Shown here piece by piece: positions 17,211 to 26,204 of a DNA stretch of 43,849 bases (positions are counted from its first letter, which is position 1; each line of letters starts with the position of its first letter). The stretch is taken from assembly GCF_000376785.1 (NCBI RefSeq), contig NZ_AQXX01000086.1:1-43849 (forward strand), read 5' to 3'. Under the pieces are notes generated by a model. That model was not told the DNA's origin. It ran no database searches and saw only the letters and a list, made by a program, of their open reading frames with translations. This DNA comes from Hahella ganghwensis DSM 17046 (lineage in GTDB: Bacteria > Pseudomonadota > Gammaproteobacteria > Pseudomonadales > Oleiphilaceae). Made by a program: the position numbers and the translations under genes.

Positions 17211-18257
17211 ATGAACATCCAACAACTACTCGGTATCGAGCTTCCCATTATTCAGGCTCCCATGGCCGGAGTTCAAGATCATCGACTGGCCATTGCAGTG
17301 TCCAATGCCGGCGGTTTGGGATCACTTCCCTGTGCCATGCTGTCTCCTGAGAATCTGAGTCAGGCACTGAGAGTTATCCAAGAATCCACAGATCGCCCGT
17401 TTAATGTCAATTTCTTTTGTCATCATGTTCCTGCCCCCGATCATTCCAGAGAAGCTCTATGGCGAAAAACCCTGACTCCCTATTATGAAATATTCGGAAT
17501 AGATTCAGAAACAATACCCACCGGCCCTGGGCGACAGCCTTTCAGCCGGGAAATCGTCGATATCCTAGAACCATTCAGGCCTCCGGTCGTGAGTTTTCAT
17601 TTCGGCTTACCTGAACCTGCACTATTGGATCAGGTGAAAAGCTGGGGTTCAAAAATACTGGCGTCGGCCACAACAGTGGAAGAAGCAATCTGGCTGGAGA
17701 GAAATGGTGCAGATGCTGTCATTGCCCAAGGAGTGGAGGCAGGAGGTCATCGTGGCATGTTCCTGACAGAAGATCCCACCACCCAGATGGGGACCTTTTC
17801 TCTACTCCCCCAGATAATCGATGCGATTAGCCTGCCGACCATTGCCGCAGGCGGAATAGCATCATCCGAAGGGGTGACAGCAATGCTGCAGCTTGGCGCA
17901 GCTGGTGCTCAGATAGGAACAGCCTACATGCTCTGTCCAGAAGCAACGACGTCACGAATACATCGCCAGGCTCTACGGTCTTCAACGGCCAGACACACAG
18001 CCTTGACCAATGTATTCTCCGGCAGGCCGGCCCGTGGAATCGTTAATCGCATCATGCGTGAAATTGGCCCCTTTTGTGATACAGCCCCTCCGTTTCCAAT
18101 GGCCGTGTCGGCAATGGCACCTTTAAGGGCGGCGGCAGAGAAACAGGGAAGTGGAGACTTTTCCCCCTTATGGGCCGGTCAGAATACCAGCGGCTGCCGA
18201 GAGATCTCTGCTGCCGAGATAACGCTAAACCTCGCCGGTCTTCCTTTATCTGGCTGA
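17211..18257 (+). CDS. Nitronate monooxygenase (NMO/2-nitropropane dioxygenase family)
   Basis: A 348-residue FMN-dependent TIM-barrel enzyme that oxidises alkyl nitronates such as propionate 3-nitronate. The N-terminal ELPIIQAPMAGV and GGLGSLP segments are typical. VEAGGHRG (about 182-189) carries the catalytic His of class I NMOs, and IAAGGIAS plus GAAGAQIGTAYM form the FMN phosphate site. The ATG has AAGGA upstream. It is convergent with the cyclase gene (24 bp between stops). Confidence 0.9.
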   Translation: MNIQQLLGIELPIIQAPMAGVQDHRLAIAVSNAGGLGSLPCAMLSPENLSQALRVIQESTDRPFNVNFFCHHVPAPDHSREALWRKTLTPYYEIFGIDSETIPTGPGRQPFSREIVDILEPFRPPVVSFHFGLPEPALLDQVKSWGSKILASATTVEEAIWLERNGADAVIAQGVEAGGHRGMFLTEDPTTQMGTFSLLPQIIDAISLPTIAAGGIASSEGVTAMLQLGAAGAQIGTAYMLCPEATTSRIHRQALRSSTARHTALTNVFSGRPARGIVNRIMREIGPFCDTAPPFPMAVSAMAPLRAAAEKQGSGDFSPLWAGQNTSGCREISAAEITLNLAGLPLSG

Positions 18258-18281
18258 CAAAGCAATACGGCTGACAGCAGG

Positions 18282-20528
18282 TTATTTGGTTGTGTGACGA
18301 TATACACCATCCCAGTCGTCCGGTAGCGATCGTTCCCGAAGCTCCCCAATACGTTCCCGGTAAAGCTGGTATAGCCGGCAATCAGGCTCCTCCAGTTGTA
18401 GTGTCAGGAGCAATTCATCTGCCTGTTGCCACTGCCGATCACGGTACAGCCTGATAGCTTCATGGTACCGTTCCAGACGTTCCAGAATGGTTTGTGTTAA
18501 CTGTGCTTTTTCACCAATGGGTTCATAGGCATTAATCGCCTCATCCTTACCCTTCACAGCTAACCGATCACAGAAGCGGAACGTAATACTTTCCGCTCCC
18601 CGGGCAGTGTCCTCTCCCACCAGGATATCCACGCCATAAAACTTGGTAAGCCCCTCCAGTCGGGAGCCCAGATTCACGGCATCTCCCAGCACGGTGTAGG
18701 CTTTGCGGTACTCGGACCCCATATCTCCAACATTCATAATGCCGGTATTCAGTCCGATGCCGATGCGAATATGTGGTAACCCTTCTTTGGTCAGATCCGT
18801 TGAAATCTTCCTGGTAATTGCCTGCATCTGTATCGCTGTCATTACCGCCTTCTCATGATGCAGAGGATCTGCCACCGGCGCCCCCCAAAATGCCATCACC
18901 ATATCGCCCACATATTTGTCTATCGTACCGTCATTTTGAAATATAGCCTCGGTGATAGGAGTAAAATAAATATTCAGCAGCTTCTTCAACTGGGAAGCGG
19001 ATAATTGTTCAGATATCGTGGTAAAGCTACGGATATCTGAAAACAACACCGTCAGCTCCTTGCTTTCACCTTCCATGGAATATTGCTCAGGATTATCCAG
19101 CATATGGCTAATATGCTCCGGAGGTACATATTGGGCAAACATGCCACGCAGACGTCTTTCCGTGGTGTACTCCCGGATAAATCCGGTGACCAGATACCAT
19201 CCGAAGACCCCCTGAGTGATCATCAACGTGCTGACCAAAGGGAATTCCAGATGCCACTGGCTCCATATCATCGTATTCGCACCAACCAGTACCAAAGTCA
19301 CTATCAAAGCACTCACAACCATCACAACCGGACGGCGACCAGAGAAGAGCAGTATGAGCAAAATCAAAAGCACACACTGAAACACCAGCAAAGCCCCCGG
19401 TTCCCAGACCGGTCGATAAGGGAACTCTCCGGATAACAGAGATTGCGCCACAACAGCATGAACTTCCACACCCGGGAAGGAGGTTTCAAATGGTGTACTA
19501 ACCAAATCTGCAAGCCCGATTGCCGAAGTCCCCACGAAAGCCAGCTTTCCACTGAGCTCCCCAGGCGCAAGATCGCCAGCCAATAGCCGCCAGGCGGATA
19601 TATAACGAAACTGACCGCGCCCCATCTGGTAGGGGATCAGCACCCTTCCCAAAGCATCCGTCTTTGCTGGTTCATCTGTCAAACGGATCTGGGACAGGGC
19701 CTTCACCTCGCCAACCTGCACAAAGTCCTGTTCCACTTCATCTATCAGAAGGTAGGTCATGACCGCTGCGAGCGATAGCGACGGATAGATGTATTCATTG
19801 ACAGCCATCACCAGAGGGGTTCGCCGGATTACACCGTCCGCATCAGGAAAAGTTGTAACAAAACCTGAACCTGTGGAGGCCTGTTCCAGATCCGGTAATG
19901 ACGCGGTATAGCCTCTTGCTTCAATTAAGACATGATCCGGTGGTGGAGACCCAAGCGGCTCCGACAGGATGCCGGTCTGAACGGATATTTCCGTATGCAG
20001 AAAAAAACCCAGCACGGAGTCCAGCGTCGTCAGTTGTTCAGCCAGAATATCATCGGCGCGCCAGCTCTTTGCAGCCCGTTCAAGAATTACCAGTTCTTCC
20101 GGGGTAAATAGTCCACGGTCATATTGCGGGACCAGATTCACGGATTCTGCTTCTGAAAGCACCATATCAAACGCTACAACAGTGGCTTCTGCTTCCCTCA
20201 AACGTTCTACCAGTGCCGCAATTTTTATCCGGCTCCAGGGCCAGCGTCCCTCCTTAAGGATTGATGCTTCATCGATATCGATAATAACTACATCTTTGCC
20301 GGGCTCATTGGAAGAAAAGTAAGCATCCAATTGCAGGCGCCAGTCATAAAAAATGTAATCCAGTCGATTCAGGAAAGACCGGTCACCTACCTGCGTGGTC
20401 AATTGCCAGAACATCATGATCAATGCAACCAGGACAACTGGAATATGTTTGGAGTATGCGAGGAGTTTTATATCGGTATCCTCCAATGAAATGTCGTTTC
20501 CGCTACGTGTTACTTCATTAGATTTCAC
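18282..20528 (-). CDS. CHASE2-domain class III adenylate cyclase
   Basis: A 748-residue membrane receptor cyclase. A first helix (about 31-47) leads to a periplasmic CHASE2 sensor domain (about 52-370), then three membrane helices (about 377-397, 400-422 and 428-450). The cytoplasmic class III catalytic domain (about 485-660) has metal-binding Asp498 (FSDIRSF) and Asp542, Lys538 (DKYVGD) and Asp616 (VLGDAVNLGSR) for adenine, plus transition-state Asn619 and Arg623. ATP rather than GTP is predicted. A helical TPR-like tail closes the protein. The start is a GTG without a strong ribosome-binding site; the next Met falls inside the first membrane helix. Its 74-bp upstream gap is shared with the divergent outer-membrane protein gene. 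Confidence 0.93.
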   Translation of the reverse strand: MKSNEVTRSGNDISLEDTDIKLLAYSKHIPVVLVALIMMFWQLTTQVGDRSFLNRLDYIFYDWRLQLDAYFSSNEPGKDVVIIDIDEASILKEGRWPWSRIKIAALVERLREAEATVVAFDMVLSEAESVNLVPQYDRGLFTPEELVILERAAKSWRADDILAEQLTTLDSVLGFFLHTEISVQTGILSEPLGSPPPDHVLIEARGYTASLPDLEQASTGSGFVTTFPDADGVIRRTPLVMAVNEYIYPSLSLAAVMTYLLIDEVEQDFVQVGEVKALSQIRLTDEPAKTDALGRVLIPYQMGRGQFRYISAWRLLAGDLAPGELSGKLAFVGTSAIGLADLVSTPFETSFPGVEVHAVVAQSLLSGEFPYRPVWEPGALLVFQCVLLILLILLFSGRRPVVMVVSALIVTLVLVGANTMIWSQWHLEFPLVSTLMITQGVFGWYLVTGFIREYTTERRLRGMFAQYVPPEHISHMLDNPEQYSMEGESKELTVLFSDIRSFTTISEQLSASQLKKLLNIYFTPITEAIFQNDGTIDKYVGDMVMAFWGAPVADPLHHEKAVMTAIQMQAITRKISTDLTKEGLPHIRIGIGLNTGIMNVGDMGSEYRKAYTVLGDAVNLGSRLEGLTKFYGVDILVGEDTARGAESITFRFCDRLAVKGKDEAINAYEPIGEKAQLTQTILERLERYHEAIRLYRDRQWQQADELLLTLQLEEPDCRLYQLYRERIGELRERSLPDDWDGVYRHTTK

Positions 20529-20602
20529 TCTCGGCTGGAAAAATCGCCCGAGCTTTCTAGACTTAATTGCATTGAAGGCTTTCTACATGGACAGCTCAAG
20601 GG

Positions 20603-21961
20603 ATGATTACTTCGCCGCTACTGACACCGGATAGGCCGCCAGGTTTGCTTCTGCGATTAAGCCGGGCTCACTTGCTGATACTCACGCTCACCTCCCTATG
20701 GTCACTTTCCTGCACAGCTCAGGACTCTCTAAAGCATAGTTCAATTAACCAGAGCCTGAAGGAACTTACTTCCACCGCAAAGTACGAGGATGCCTATCAA
20801 TTAGGCCTGGAGCACCTTGCTTCCGGTGAAGGGGATCCTACCTTCGATTTCTATTTTGGCCTGTCTGCACTGGAAAGCGGACACTACCCTGAAGCCCAAT
20901 TTGCTTTTGAGCGGCTGGTCGCACAATACCCTGACCAAGACCGCTTTCGCCTGGAGTACGCCCGCACTCTCTTTCTGTTGGAGCAATATGCCGCGGCCAG
21001 GGAAGAGTTTCAGAATGTACTGGCCAATCAACCTCCTGTTGCTGTCAAAACCAATATCAATCGCTTTCTGGATGTCATAGAAGAACGGGAAAACGAAAAT
21101 ACTCAGCAATTCAGCGGTTATGTGGACTTGGGTGGAGGGTTTGACAGCAATATCAACAATGCCACGAATGAACGCTTTATTGGACTATTTGAGCTACCTG
21201 ACTCCGCTCTGGAATCAGAAAGCGGCTATGCCGCCTTTCGAACAAACATGAATTACGGCCATTCTTATTCACAGATCAACTCCGCAAATGTGTCATTTAA
21301 CAGCCGCCACAAGCACAACTTTATCAACAGTGATTATGATCTCGACAGCGCCCGTCTGAGTGCTTTCTGGAAACATTCACTCACTTATCGTGAGTTACAG
21401 CTCGGTGGAGCGTATCAGCATATACTTCTGGATGCTGAAGACTATCAGCGCAGCACAGGCATTTTTGGCCAGTGGAAGGAGCAATGGAGTGACCATATAT
21501 TGACTTACGTATACACCGGCGTATCGATCAAGGACTCCTTCGCCAATGAACTTCTGAATGCCTACCAACCCATTGCCAGCCTGGCGCTTCTTGCCCCCTA
21601 CGACAAGTTAATTCACATTCTGAGTTTTATTACTGGTACGGAAAATCCCCGTACAGAAGGTGGCACTTACCTGGTGAAAGACTTTAACAGTGTCGGCTAT
21701 AAAGTCAGCTACCAGATATCCTCCAGCCTGATTCCATATCTTGGGGCATCAGCCTACTTTGCGGATTATAAAGACGAACACCCTGTCTTCGGTGACACTC
21801 GTGAAGATGAGTCCTATCAAGCCACAACAGGCGGAGAATGGAAAATCAGTAAAGACTACAGCGTACTCGCCGATGTCTCATATACAAAAAACTCCAGCAG
21901 TCTGGACATCTATGATTATTCACGCTGGAAGGGAGAACTGAGATTCCGCATGAAATTCTAG
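20603..21961 (+). CDS. TPR/beta-barrel outer-membrane protein resembling Slam/DUF560 (type XI secretion) proteins
   Basis: A 452-residue exported protein. After an unusually long basic N-region the signal hydrophobic core lies at about 22-38. TPR-like helices follow (about 55-160, with repeated small/large patterns and LEYARTLFLLEQYAAA). From about 165 the sequence alternates polar and hydrophobic residues, beginning SGYVDLGGGFDSNINN, and ends in LRFRMKF with a terminal Phe, the signature of an outer-membrane beta barrel. This TPR-plus-barrel architecture is that of Slam/DUF560 proteins, which export TbpB-like substrates. The next gene encodes such a candidate substrate. The ATG lacks a strong ribosome-binding site. 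The stop codon lies within the edge of a MITE. Confidence 0.72.
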   Translation: MITSPLLTPDRPPGLLLRLSRAHLLILTLTSLWSLSCTAQDSLKHSSINQSLKELTSTAKYEDAYQLGLEHLASGEGDPTFDFYFGLSALESGHYPEAQFAFERLVAQYPDQDRFRLEYARTLFLLEQYAAAREEFQNVLANQPPVAVKTNINRFLDVIEERENENTQQFSGYVDLGGGFDSNINNATNERFIGLFELPDSALESESGYAAFRTNMNYGHSYSQINSANVSFNSRHKHNFINSDYDLDSARLSAFWKHSLTYRELQLGGAYQHILLDAEDYQRSTGIFGQWKEQWSDHILTYVYTGVSIKDSFANELLNAYQPIASLALLAPYDKLIHILSFITGTENPRTEGGTYLVKDFNSVGYKVSYQISSSLIPYLGASAYFADYKDEHPVFGDTREDESYQATTGGEWKISKDYSVLADVSYTKNSSSLDIYDYSRWKGELRFRMKF

Positions 21962-22105
21962 GAAACCTCTGAAAAACGTTGGCGAGGCCGCCAGTGCAAG
22001 GAAAAAGTCGGAGAAAAAGCGCAGTTTATCGTGATTAAATGAGTATTTTGAGCCGACCTTTAACGCCGCAATGGCAACGCAGGTAGTTTTTCAGAGGTTT
22101 CCTAG
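21958..22105. mobile_element. MITE of about 140 bp with perfect terminal inverted repeats
   Basis: Left repeat 21955-21977 and right repeat 22086-22108 are exact reverse complements (23 bp); the core reads GAAACCTCTGAAAAAC. The outermost bases include CTAG on both sides, compatible with a 4-bp YTAR-type target duplication as in the IS5 group (a TA duplication is also possible). The interior encodes no protein. The pre-insertion site would have been ATTCTAGAAT, a palindrome containing the stop codon of the upstream gene, so the insertion left that protein intact. Confidence 0.85.
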
Positions 22106-22187
22106 AATATTGATATGTGGATTCTCAAATGCGCCATAATGTTTGACTGCAAACAAATTACGAGGTTTGCACCAAGAGGAAACCGCC

Positions 22188-24356
22188 ATGAACAGGCAAC
22201 TGACAAAAGCTTCCTTATGGATTCTACTCTGCCTCACCCCTGTCAGCATTCAGGTCCAGGCTGCTGCAGAGGCCGCCAAAGTCATCATGGCCCGGGGCAC
22301 TGCCACCGCTATTGATGAGCAGGGCGAATCACGCAAGCTGAAAAGACGCTCTGTGATCTATGTTGGCGATACCCTGTCCACAGGCGACGACTCGCTCATG
22401 CAGTTGAGATTTACCGACAAAGCCGTCATGACTCTCAGAGAAAACACTCGCTTTCAGATAGAGGAATATCAGGCAGGGGATGACAACAAGGGCGGTGAAG
22501 CCATTATGAAGCTGCTTGAAGGAGGATTTCGCACCATTACAGGCTCCATAGGCAAAGGCAGTAGCGACAACTACAAGGTCTCTACCAATGCCGCCAGTAT
22601 CGGTATCCGGGGCACCCATTATGAAGCCCTGGAAACACTGGGCAAGAAACTCCTGGTCGCCGTATGGCAGGGTGGTGTGAAATTGGAAAATCCCTCCGGA
22701 CAACTGAATCTTGGCCAAAATGCGCCTTTCAGCTTCGCGGAAATCGCACCGGGTAAAGCACCAACCGGCTTAATGACTCCGCCGGAGCAACTGCAGAAAG
22801 GACTCCCCCTTCCCGCCAGCCAGGCTCGACGTCCTGCAGCAAACAAGCAGGCTGACTCATCGGGCCAATCTTCTACCGAGCAATCTTCTGACGATCAACC
22901 TGCTAACGACCAGACTTCAACAGAAGCAGATGGAACGGTGGCTGACGGTTCCGAACCTCCACCTGATGACACCCTTGGGCCACTGTCGGAGAGCGAGTTC
23001 ACGGAATCAGATAGTTCTCTGGGTGACTCCGAATTGAATGATGATCCCCTGATTGCGTTAGAAGAGACAAATCCTCTGGACACCTTAACTCAGCAGGAAG
23101 ACCTGAATTTTACTGAGACTAACCCGGAACTCTCAGATACGCTCTCGGTATCATCCCAAGACCCCAGATTAACCATTCAGGAATTTGACCAGATAGGGAC
23201 TACCTCCACGCTCGGGGCCGGTGTCATTGCTGGCCCTAGCGAAGAGATTCTGGCAACCATCATTTCCATGCAGGATCCAACTCCGTTTAACTATTTAAGT
23301 GCGGGTTCTGTTAGCTTCGGCCTGCAATACTATTACGACACCCCCGGTTCAACTCCAATTTACACGGACGTCGTGATTACTCTTGAAAGCAACATTAGCG
23401 ATATCAATAGCCTGATCGCGGATATCGAAGATGAGTTGATCGCCTCAGGTGCTCCCGTAGGGGTTCGGGAATCCATGATGGAACCCGGCAAGTTGGAGTT
23501 TTATACCACCAATGGTGATGAAACCTTGCAATTCGGCATTGTCTTTTTTGATACCACAAGTTCGAGCGCCACGGATACAGACCTTTCGTCATCACTGGGC
23601 GGTATCATGACTGGAACCTTTGGTTTCGGCGGTATCGACCATGCGGGCTCAGGCACTATGAAGGTAGTTTACGACGCCAACGGCGAGCCAGTATTTCTAG
23701 TACCGAATGATGAAGGACAAAGCACCGGCTCGGGCCCACCCCCACCCGAGTTTATTGATCCAGCCAATCTCGGTAAGTATGAAGTGGTACGCCGCGGCGA
23801 AGCTGTGCTGACTGATTTCAACCCCAGCGTGGGCGGTCGTAGCAATATCAGTTGGGGCGTCTGGAATACCTCCGGGAATAACCCAGTTTATATTTACGAA
23901 GACCCAAACGACCCGTCCGTGCTGGCTAAAGAAAATGAAACTGTTTACTGGCTGACGGCAGAAGCAGCCAATTCCACAGAGTTGACGGGTACTGCCACCT
24001 TTGCCGCAACTCCAGAGTTTATTGGCAGTGGGTCTGACGGTATGGTGACCGGGGTCACCGGCTCTTTCGATGTTAACTTTGATTCCGGAGAAGTTAGCAA
24101 TGGCTCTCTGAATGTCATGACCGTCAACCAGACCTGGAATGTACTGATGGATGGCGCATATGAGAAAGCACAGGCCCACATGGACATTATTGACGGCCAG
24201 ATCAGTGGGTCAGTGAACTGCAGCAATTGCGTCAAAGGCAGAATGAGTGGGGTTTTTGTCGCGCCAGGTGACGCCTTTGCCGGAGGTTTTGATATGCAAA
24301 AGTTTGATGACAGAAATACTCATGTCGAAGGACTTATGCTCATGGAAAAACAATAA
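22188..24356 (+). CDS. Secreted FecR-domain protein with a TbpB-like C-terminal segment
   Basis: A 722-residue exported protein. The signal peptide ends at QAAA (about 27) and no lipobox or further membrane helix is visible. A FecR domain spans about 30-175 (GDTLSTGDDSLMQLRF, RGTHYE). A low-complexity acidic/Ser-rich linker (about 215-330) follows. The C-terminal 200 residues are Gly/Ser/Thr-rich beta sequence ending in SGVFVAPGDAFAGGFDMQK and VEGLMLMEK, resembling the small C-terminal barrel of TbpB-like, Slam-dependent proteins. The start was set at the Met at 22188, with AGAGGA upstream. The upstream outer-membrane protein would be a fitting exporter. FecR domains without a sigma/anti-sigma context are common next to CHASE2 proteins; the actual ligand is unknown. 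Confidence 0.8.
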   Translation: MNRQLTKASLWILLCLTPVSIQVQAAAEAAKVIMARGTATAIDEQGESRKLKRRSVIYVGDTLSTGDDSLMQLRFTDKAVMTLRENTRFQIEEYQAGDDNKGGEAIMKLLEGGFRTITGSIGKGSSDNYKVSTNAASIGIRGTHYEALETLGKKLLVAVWQGGVKLENPSGQLNLGQNAPFSFAEIAPGKAPTGLMTPPEQLQKGLPLPASQARRPAANKQADSSGQSSTEQSSDDQPANDQTSTEADGTVADGSEPPPDDTLGPLSESEFTESDSSLGDSELNDDPLIALEETNPLDTLTQQEDLNFTETNPELSDTLSVSSQDPRLTIQEFDQIGTTSTLGAGVIAGPSEEILATIISMQDPTPFNYLSAGSVSFGLQYYYDTPGSTPIYTDVVITLESNISDINSLIADIEDELIASGAPVGVRESMMEPGKLEFYTTNGDETLQFGIVFFDTTSSSATDTDLSSSLGGIMTGTFGFGGIDHAGSGTMKVVYDANGEPVFLVPNDEGQSTGSGPPPPEFIDPANLGKYEVVRRGEAVLTDFNPSVGGRSNISWGVWNTSGNNPVYIYEDPNDPSVLAKENETVYWLTAEAANSTELTGTATFAATPEFIGSGSDGMVTGVTGSFDVNFDSGEVSNGSLNVMTVNQTWNVLMDGAYEKAQAHMDIIDGQISGSVNCSNCVKGRMSGVFVAPGDAFAGGFDMQKFDDRNTHVEGLMLMEKQ

Positions 24357-24374
24357 TTTCCCATTCAGGCATTT

Positions 24375-24399
24375 CTCGTTTCCCTTCGGGTTAAACGAG
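24375..24399 (+). other. UUCG-capped hairpin after the FecR-domain gene
   Basis: CTCGTTT (24375-24381) pairs with AAACGAG (24393-24399) around a C(UUCG)G tetraloop. It has no T tract (AAAAG follows), so it is either a weak terminator or an mRNA end-stabilising structure between the FecR gene and the cyclic-nucleotide-binding gene. Confidence 0.5.
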
Positions 24400-24531
24400 G
24401 AAAAGTGAGATGGGCAACCAATTTTCCATACAAAGGGGTAGGACTTTTATCCCTTACGAACTTTCATGATACTTAACATAATTTTGATGTCTTACAACAC
24501 AAGTAGCGACAAGCATTGGGAGCCTTAGCAG

Positions 24532-25311
24532 ATGCAATTTCTAGACAGCTCTTCAGAAAAACTGACATCCCTTGGAGCCAATGTCACTCAGGCCAGTGTG
24601 CGCCTTTTCAACACGATAAAGTTGGTATGCGAGAATATCGAGATAGATGAAACTGATGATTTATATCGGGAATTTGAAGGGGATTACCTCTACTTTGTCG
24701 AAAGTGGCGAACTGGACGCCGTCACGGAAGAAAGCGCGGTATACAGTTTTGATCAGGGCGATTTGATTGGCATCCAGATACTTACAGGCTTTCCGGTTCC
24801 CATAATCCGAACAATGGGGCCGGTCACCCTGGCACGCATTGACAAGGAAACCTTCAAGGAAGTCGCCACAGGTTCACTGCAGTTCAAAGACTATTTACTG
24901 CAACTTTCCGCTTTTTTTGCCGAAGCCTGCTGCCATGGACTAGATAGCGCACCGGAAACCAAAACGTCCTTCAGAACTTATAAGGAAGGTGAAGTGATTA
25001 TCCATGAGGGTGATCCCGCAGAGGAAGTTTTCGATCTCATCAGTGGCCGGGCGACGGTTTATGTACAGGAACAGGAAGTCGGCCAGGTCAGCCCCGGTGA
25101 AATTTTCGGTGCAATGGCGGCTCTGACCAAAACGCCAAGAACGGCAACCGTCGTGGCCAACCGCCCGTGTACCGTGATGGCCGTTCCTATGGAAGAGTTC
25201 ACGACTCTTATCCGCAATCAGCCCAGAACCTGTCTGGCACTGTTGGAAAATATGGCCAAGCAGATTCTGGATTTGAACCAGAAATTGGTGGACGTATTAC
25301 AAAAGCATTGA
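24532..25311 (+). CDS. Protein with tandem cyclic-nucleotide-binding-like domains
   Basis: A 259-residue cytoplasmic protein. The C-terminal half (about 145-240) is a clear cyclic nucleotide-binding domain: YKEGEVIIHEGDPAEEVF, then GEIFGAMAALTKTPRTATVVA as the phosphate-binding cassette. The phosphate-binding Arg203 is present, but the Glu normally found in FGE is Ala194. The N-terminal half (about 20-125) resembles a second, degenerate copy (LYREFEGDYLYFVESGEL). There is no DNA-binding or enzymatic domain, so it is not a Crp-type regulator. Its position beside an adenylate cyclase suggests it reads cAMP from that enzyme, possibly as a regulatory subunit; this is inference. GGGAG lies nine bases before the ATG. 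Confidence 0.82.
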   Translation: MQFLDSSSEKLTSLGANVTQASVRLFNTIKLVCENIEIDETDDLYREFEGDYLYFVESGELDAVTEESAVYSFDQGDLIGIQILTGFPVPIIRTMGPVTLARIDKETFKEVATGSLQFKDYLLQLSAFFAEACCHGLDSAPETKTSFRTYKEGEVIIHEGDPAEEVFDLISGRATVYVQEQEVGQVSPGEIFGAMAALTKTPRTATVVANRPCTVMAVPMEEFTTLIRNQPRTCLALLENMAKQILDLNQKLVDVLQKH

Positions 25312-25413
25312 GACACGGCAAGCTCAATATGTGAGCCAGTCCAGAGCCGTTATCAAATGATTATCGCGATAATGGCCCCAAGGTGAATAAAAACAACATC
25401 AGGGATATTGCTC

Positions 25414-26085
25414 ATGAACCAAAAATCTCGCTTATTGGCAGTCACTTTATTCGTCACTATCAGCGGTTGGATTATCTACTCCATTTATCCCGCAGATCCC
25501 TCGCCATCGACCGTTGCGCCAAGCACAACCAGCACTGAACCTTCTGCGATCGCGAAAAAAGCGTCTCAACCGAGCACAGATAAGCAACCAGTCTATACCC
25601 AACCCCATTCAGATCCAGAGCTTTCAAAAAATGCATTGCTGAAACTCAGGGAGTATCAATCCCTTTTTGAAACCCGTGAAGACATACGCGACCTGATTGA
25701 GAAGGCGGATGAACTCGATGATCAGACCCGGCAAGAGAGATTCGAACAGCTGATCGCAGAGATGAAAGCACTGGAGCAGGAAAACAAAGTCACCTCAGCC
25801 GAGTCACTCCTTCTACAACTTGCCGCATTAAAGTTCTCCCCCTACCCCGAACAGGCAAAAGAACAGGGCAAGATCCTTATCGATCAATACAAGCAACTCA
25901 GCGAAGCCCGCTTGAAAGAGTTTCAGGAAAATCCTGATCCCAGGTTCGTCAGCTACAAGGAACAGGAAGCGGAAATCGTTAAAGAAGTGATGAAAATGTC
26001 CCACTATCCTGATGGATTAAGCCGGGAGAAATACCTGGCTCAACGGCTACAGGATTTGAGGAGTGAGGTTTATAAGGTGGATTAG
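25414..26085 (+). CDS. Membrane-anchored periplasmic helical protein of unknown function
   Basis: A 223-residue protein with one N-terminal hydrophobic segment (about 7-25), then a Ser/Thr/Pro-rich linker (about 27-65) and an almost wholly helical, Lys/Glu/Gln-rich domain (about 70-223). The arrangement and helix content recall lipase foldase or phospholipase accessory proteins (LifO/PlcR-like), but I cannot assign it to either. The ATG at 25414 is supported by AGGGA at 25401-25405; no lipase gene is adjacent. It follows the cyclic-nucleotide-binding gene by about 100 bp. Confidence 0.65.
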   Translation: MNQKSRLLAVTLFVTISGWIIYSIYPADPSPSTVAPSTTSTEPSAIAKKASQPSTDKQPVYTQPHSDPELSKNALLKLREYQSLFETREDIRDLIEKADELDDQTRQERFEQLIAEMKALEQENKVTSAESLLLQLAALKFSPYPEQAKEQGKILIDQYKQLSEARLKEFQENPDPRFVSYKEQEAEIVKEVMKMSHYPDGLSREKYLAQRLQDLRSEVYKVD

Positions 26086-26152
26086 CTCGCAGTTAAATTT
26101 CGGTTCCTAAGTTTTGTAAAAATGCTATATTATCAGCTCGAAATTAACAGTT

Positions 26153-26204
26153 AGGAGGATATTTGATGATTGTAATGACGCCTGACCGGGTAGACGCTCA
26201 CTAG
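26153..26204 (+). CDS. Candidate 12-codon leader ORF upstream of rsgA
   Basis: A consensus AGGAGG (26153-26158) stands seven bases before an ATG (26166), opening a 12-codon frame that reads MIVMTPDRVDAH and stops at 26202-26204. An extended -10-like TATATT lies upstream near 26126. A stem CCCGG/CCGGG follows downstream (about 26249-26264). Such a strong ribosome-binding site before a tiny frame suggests a translated leader controlling the gene that starts at 26320. I know of no named family for it. Confidence 0.4.

Noticed and set aside
17066-17350. Open frame overlapping the nitronate monooxygenase start
   Set aside because: It runs into the monooxygenase in another frame and has an Arg/Ser-rich shadow composition.
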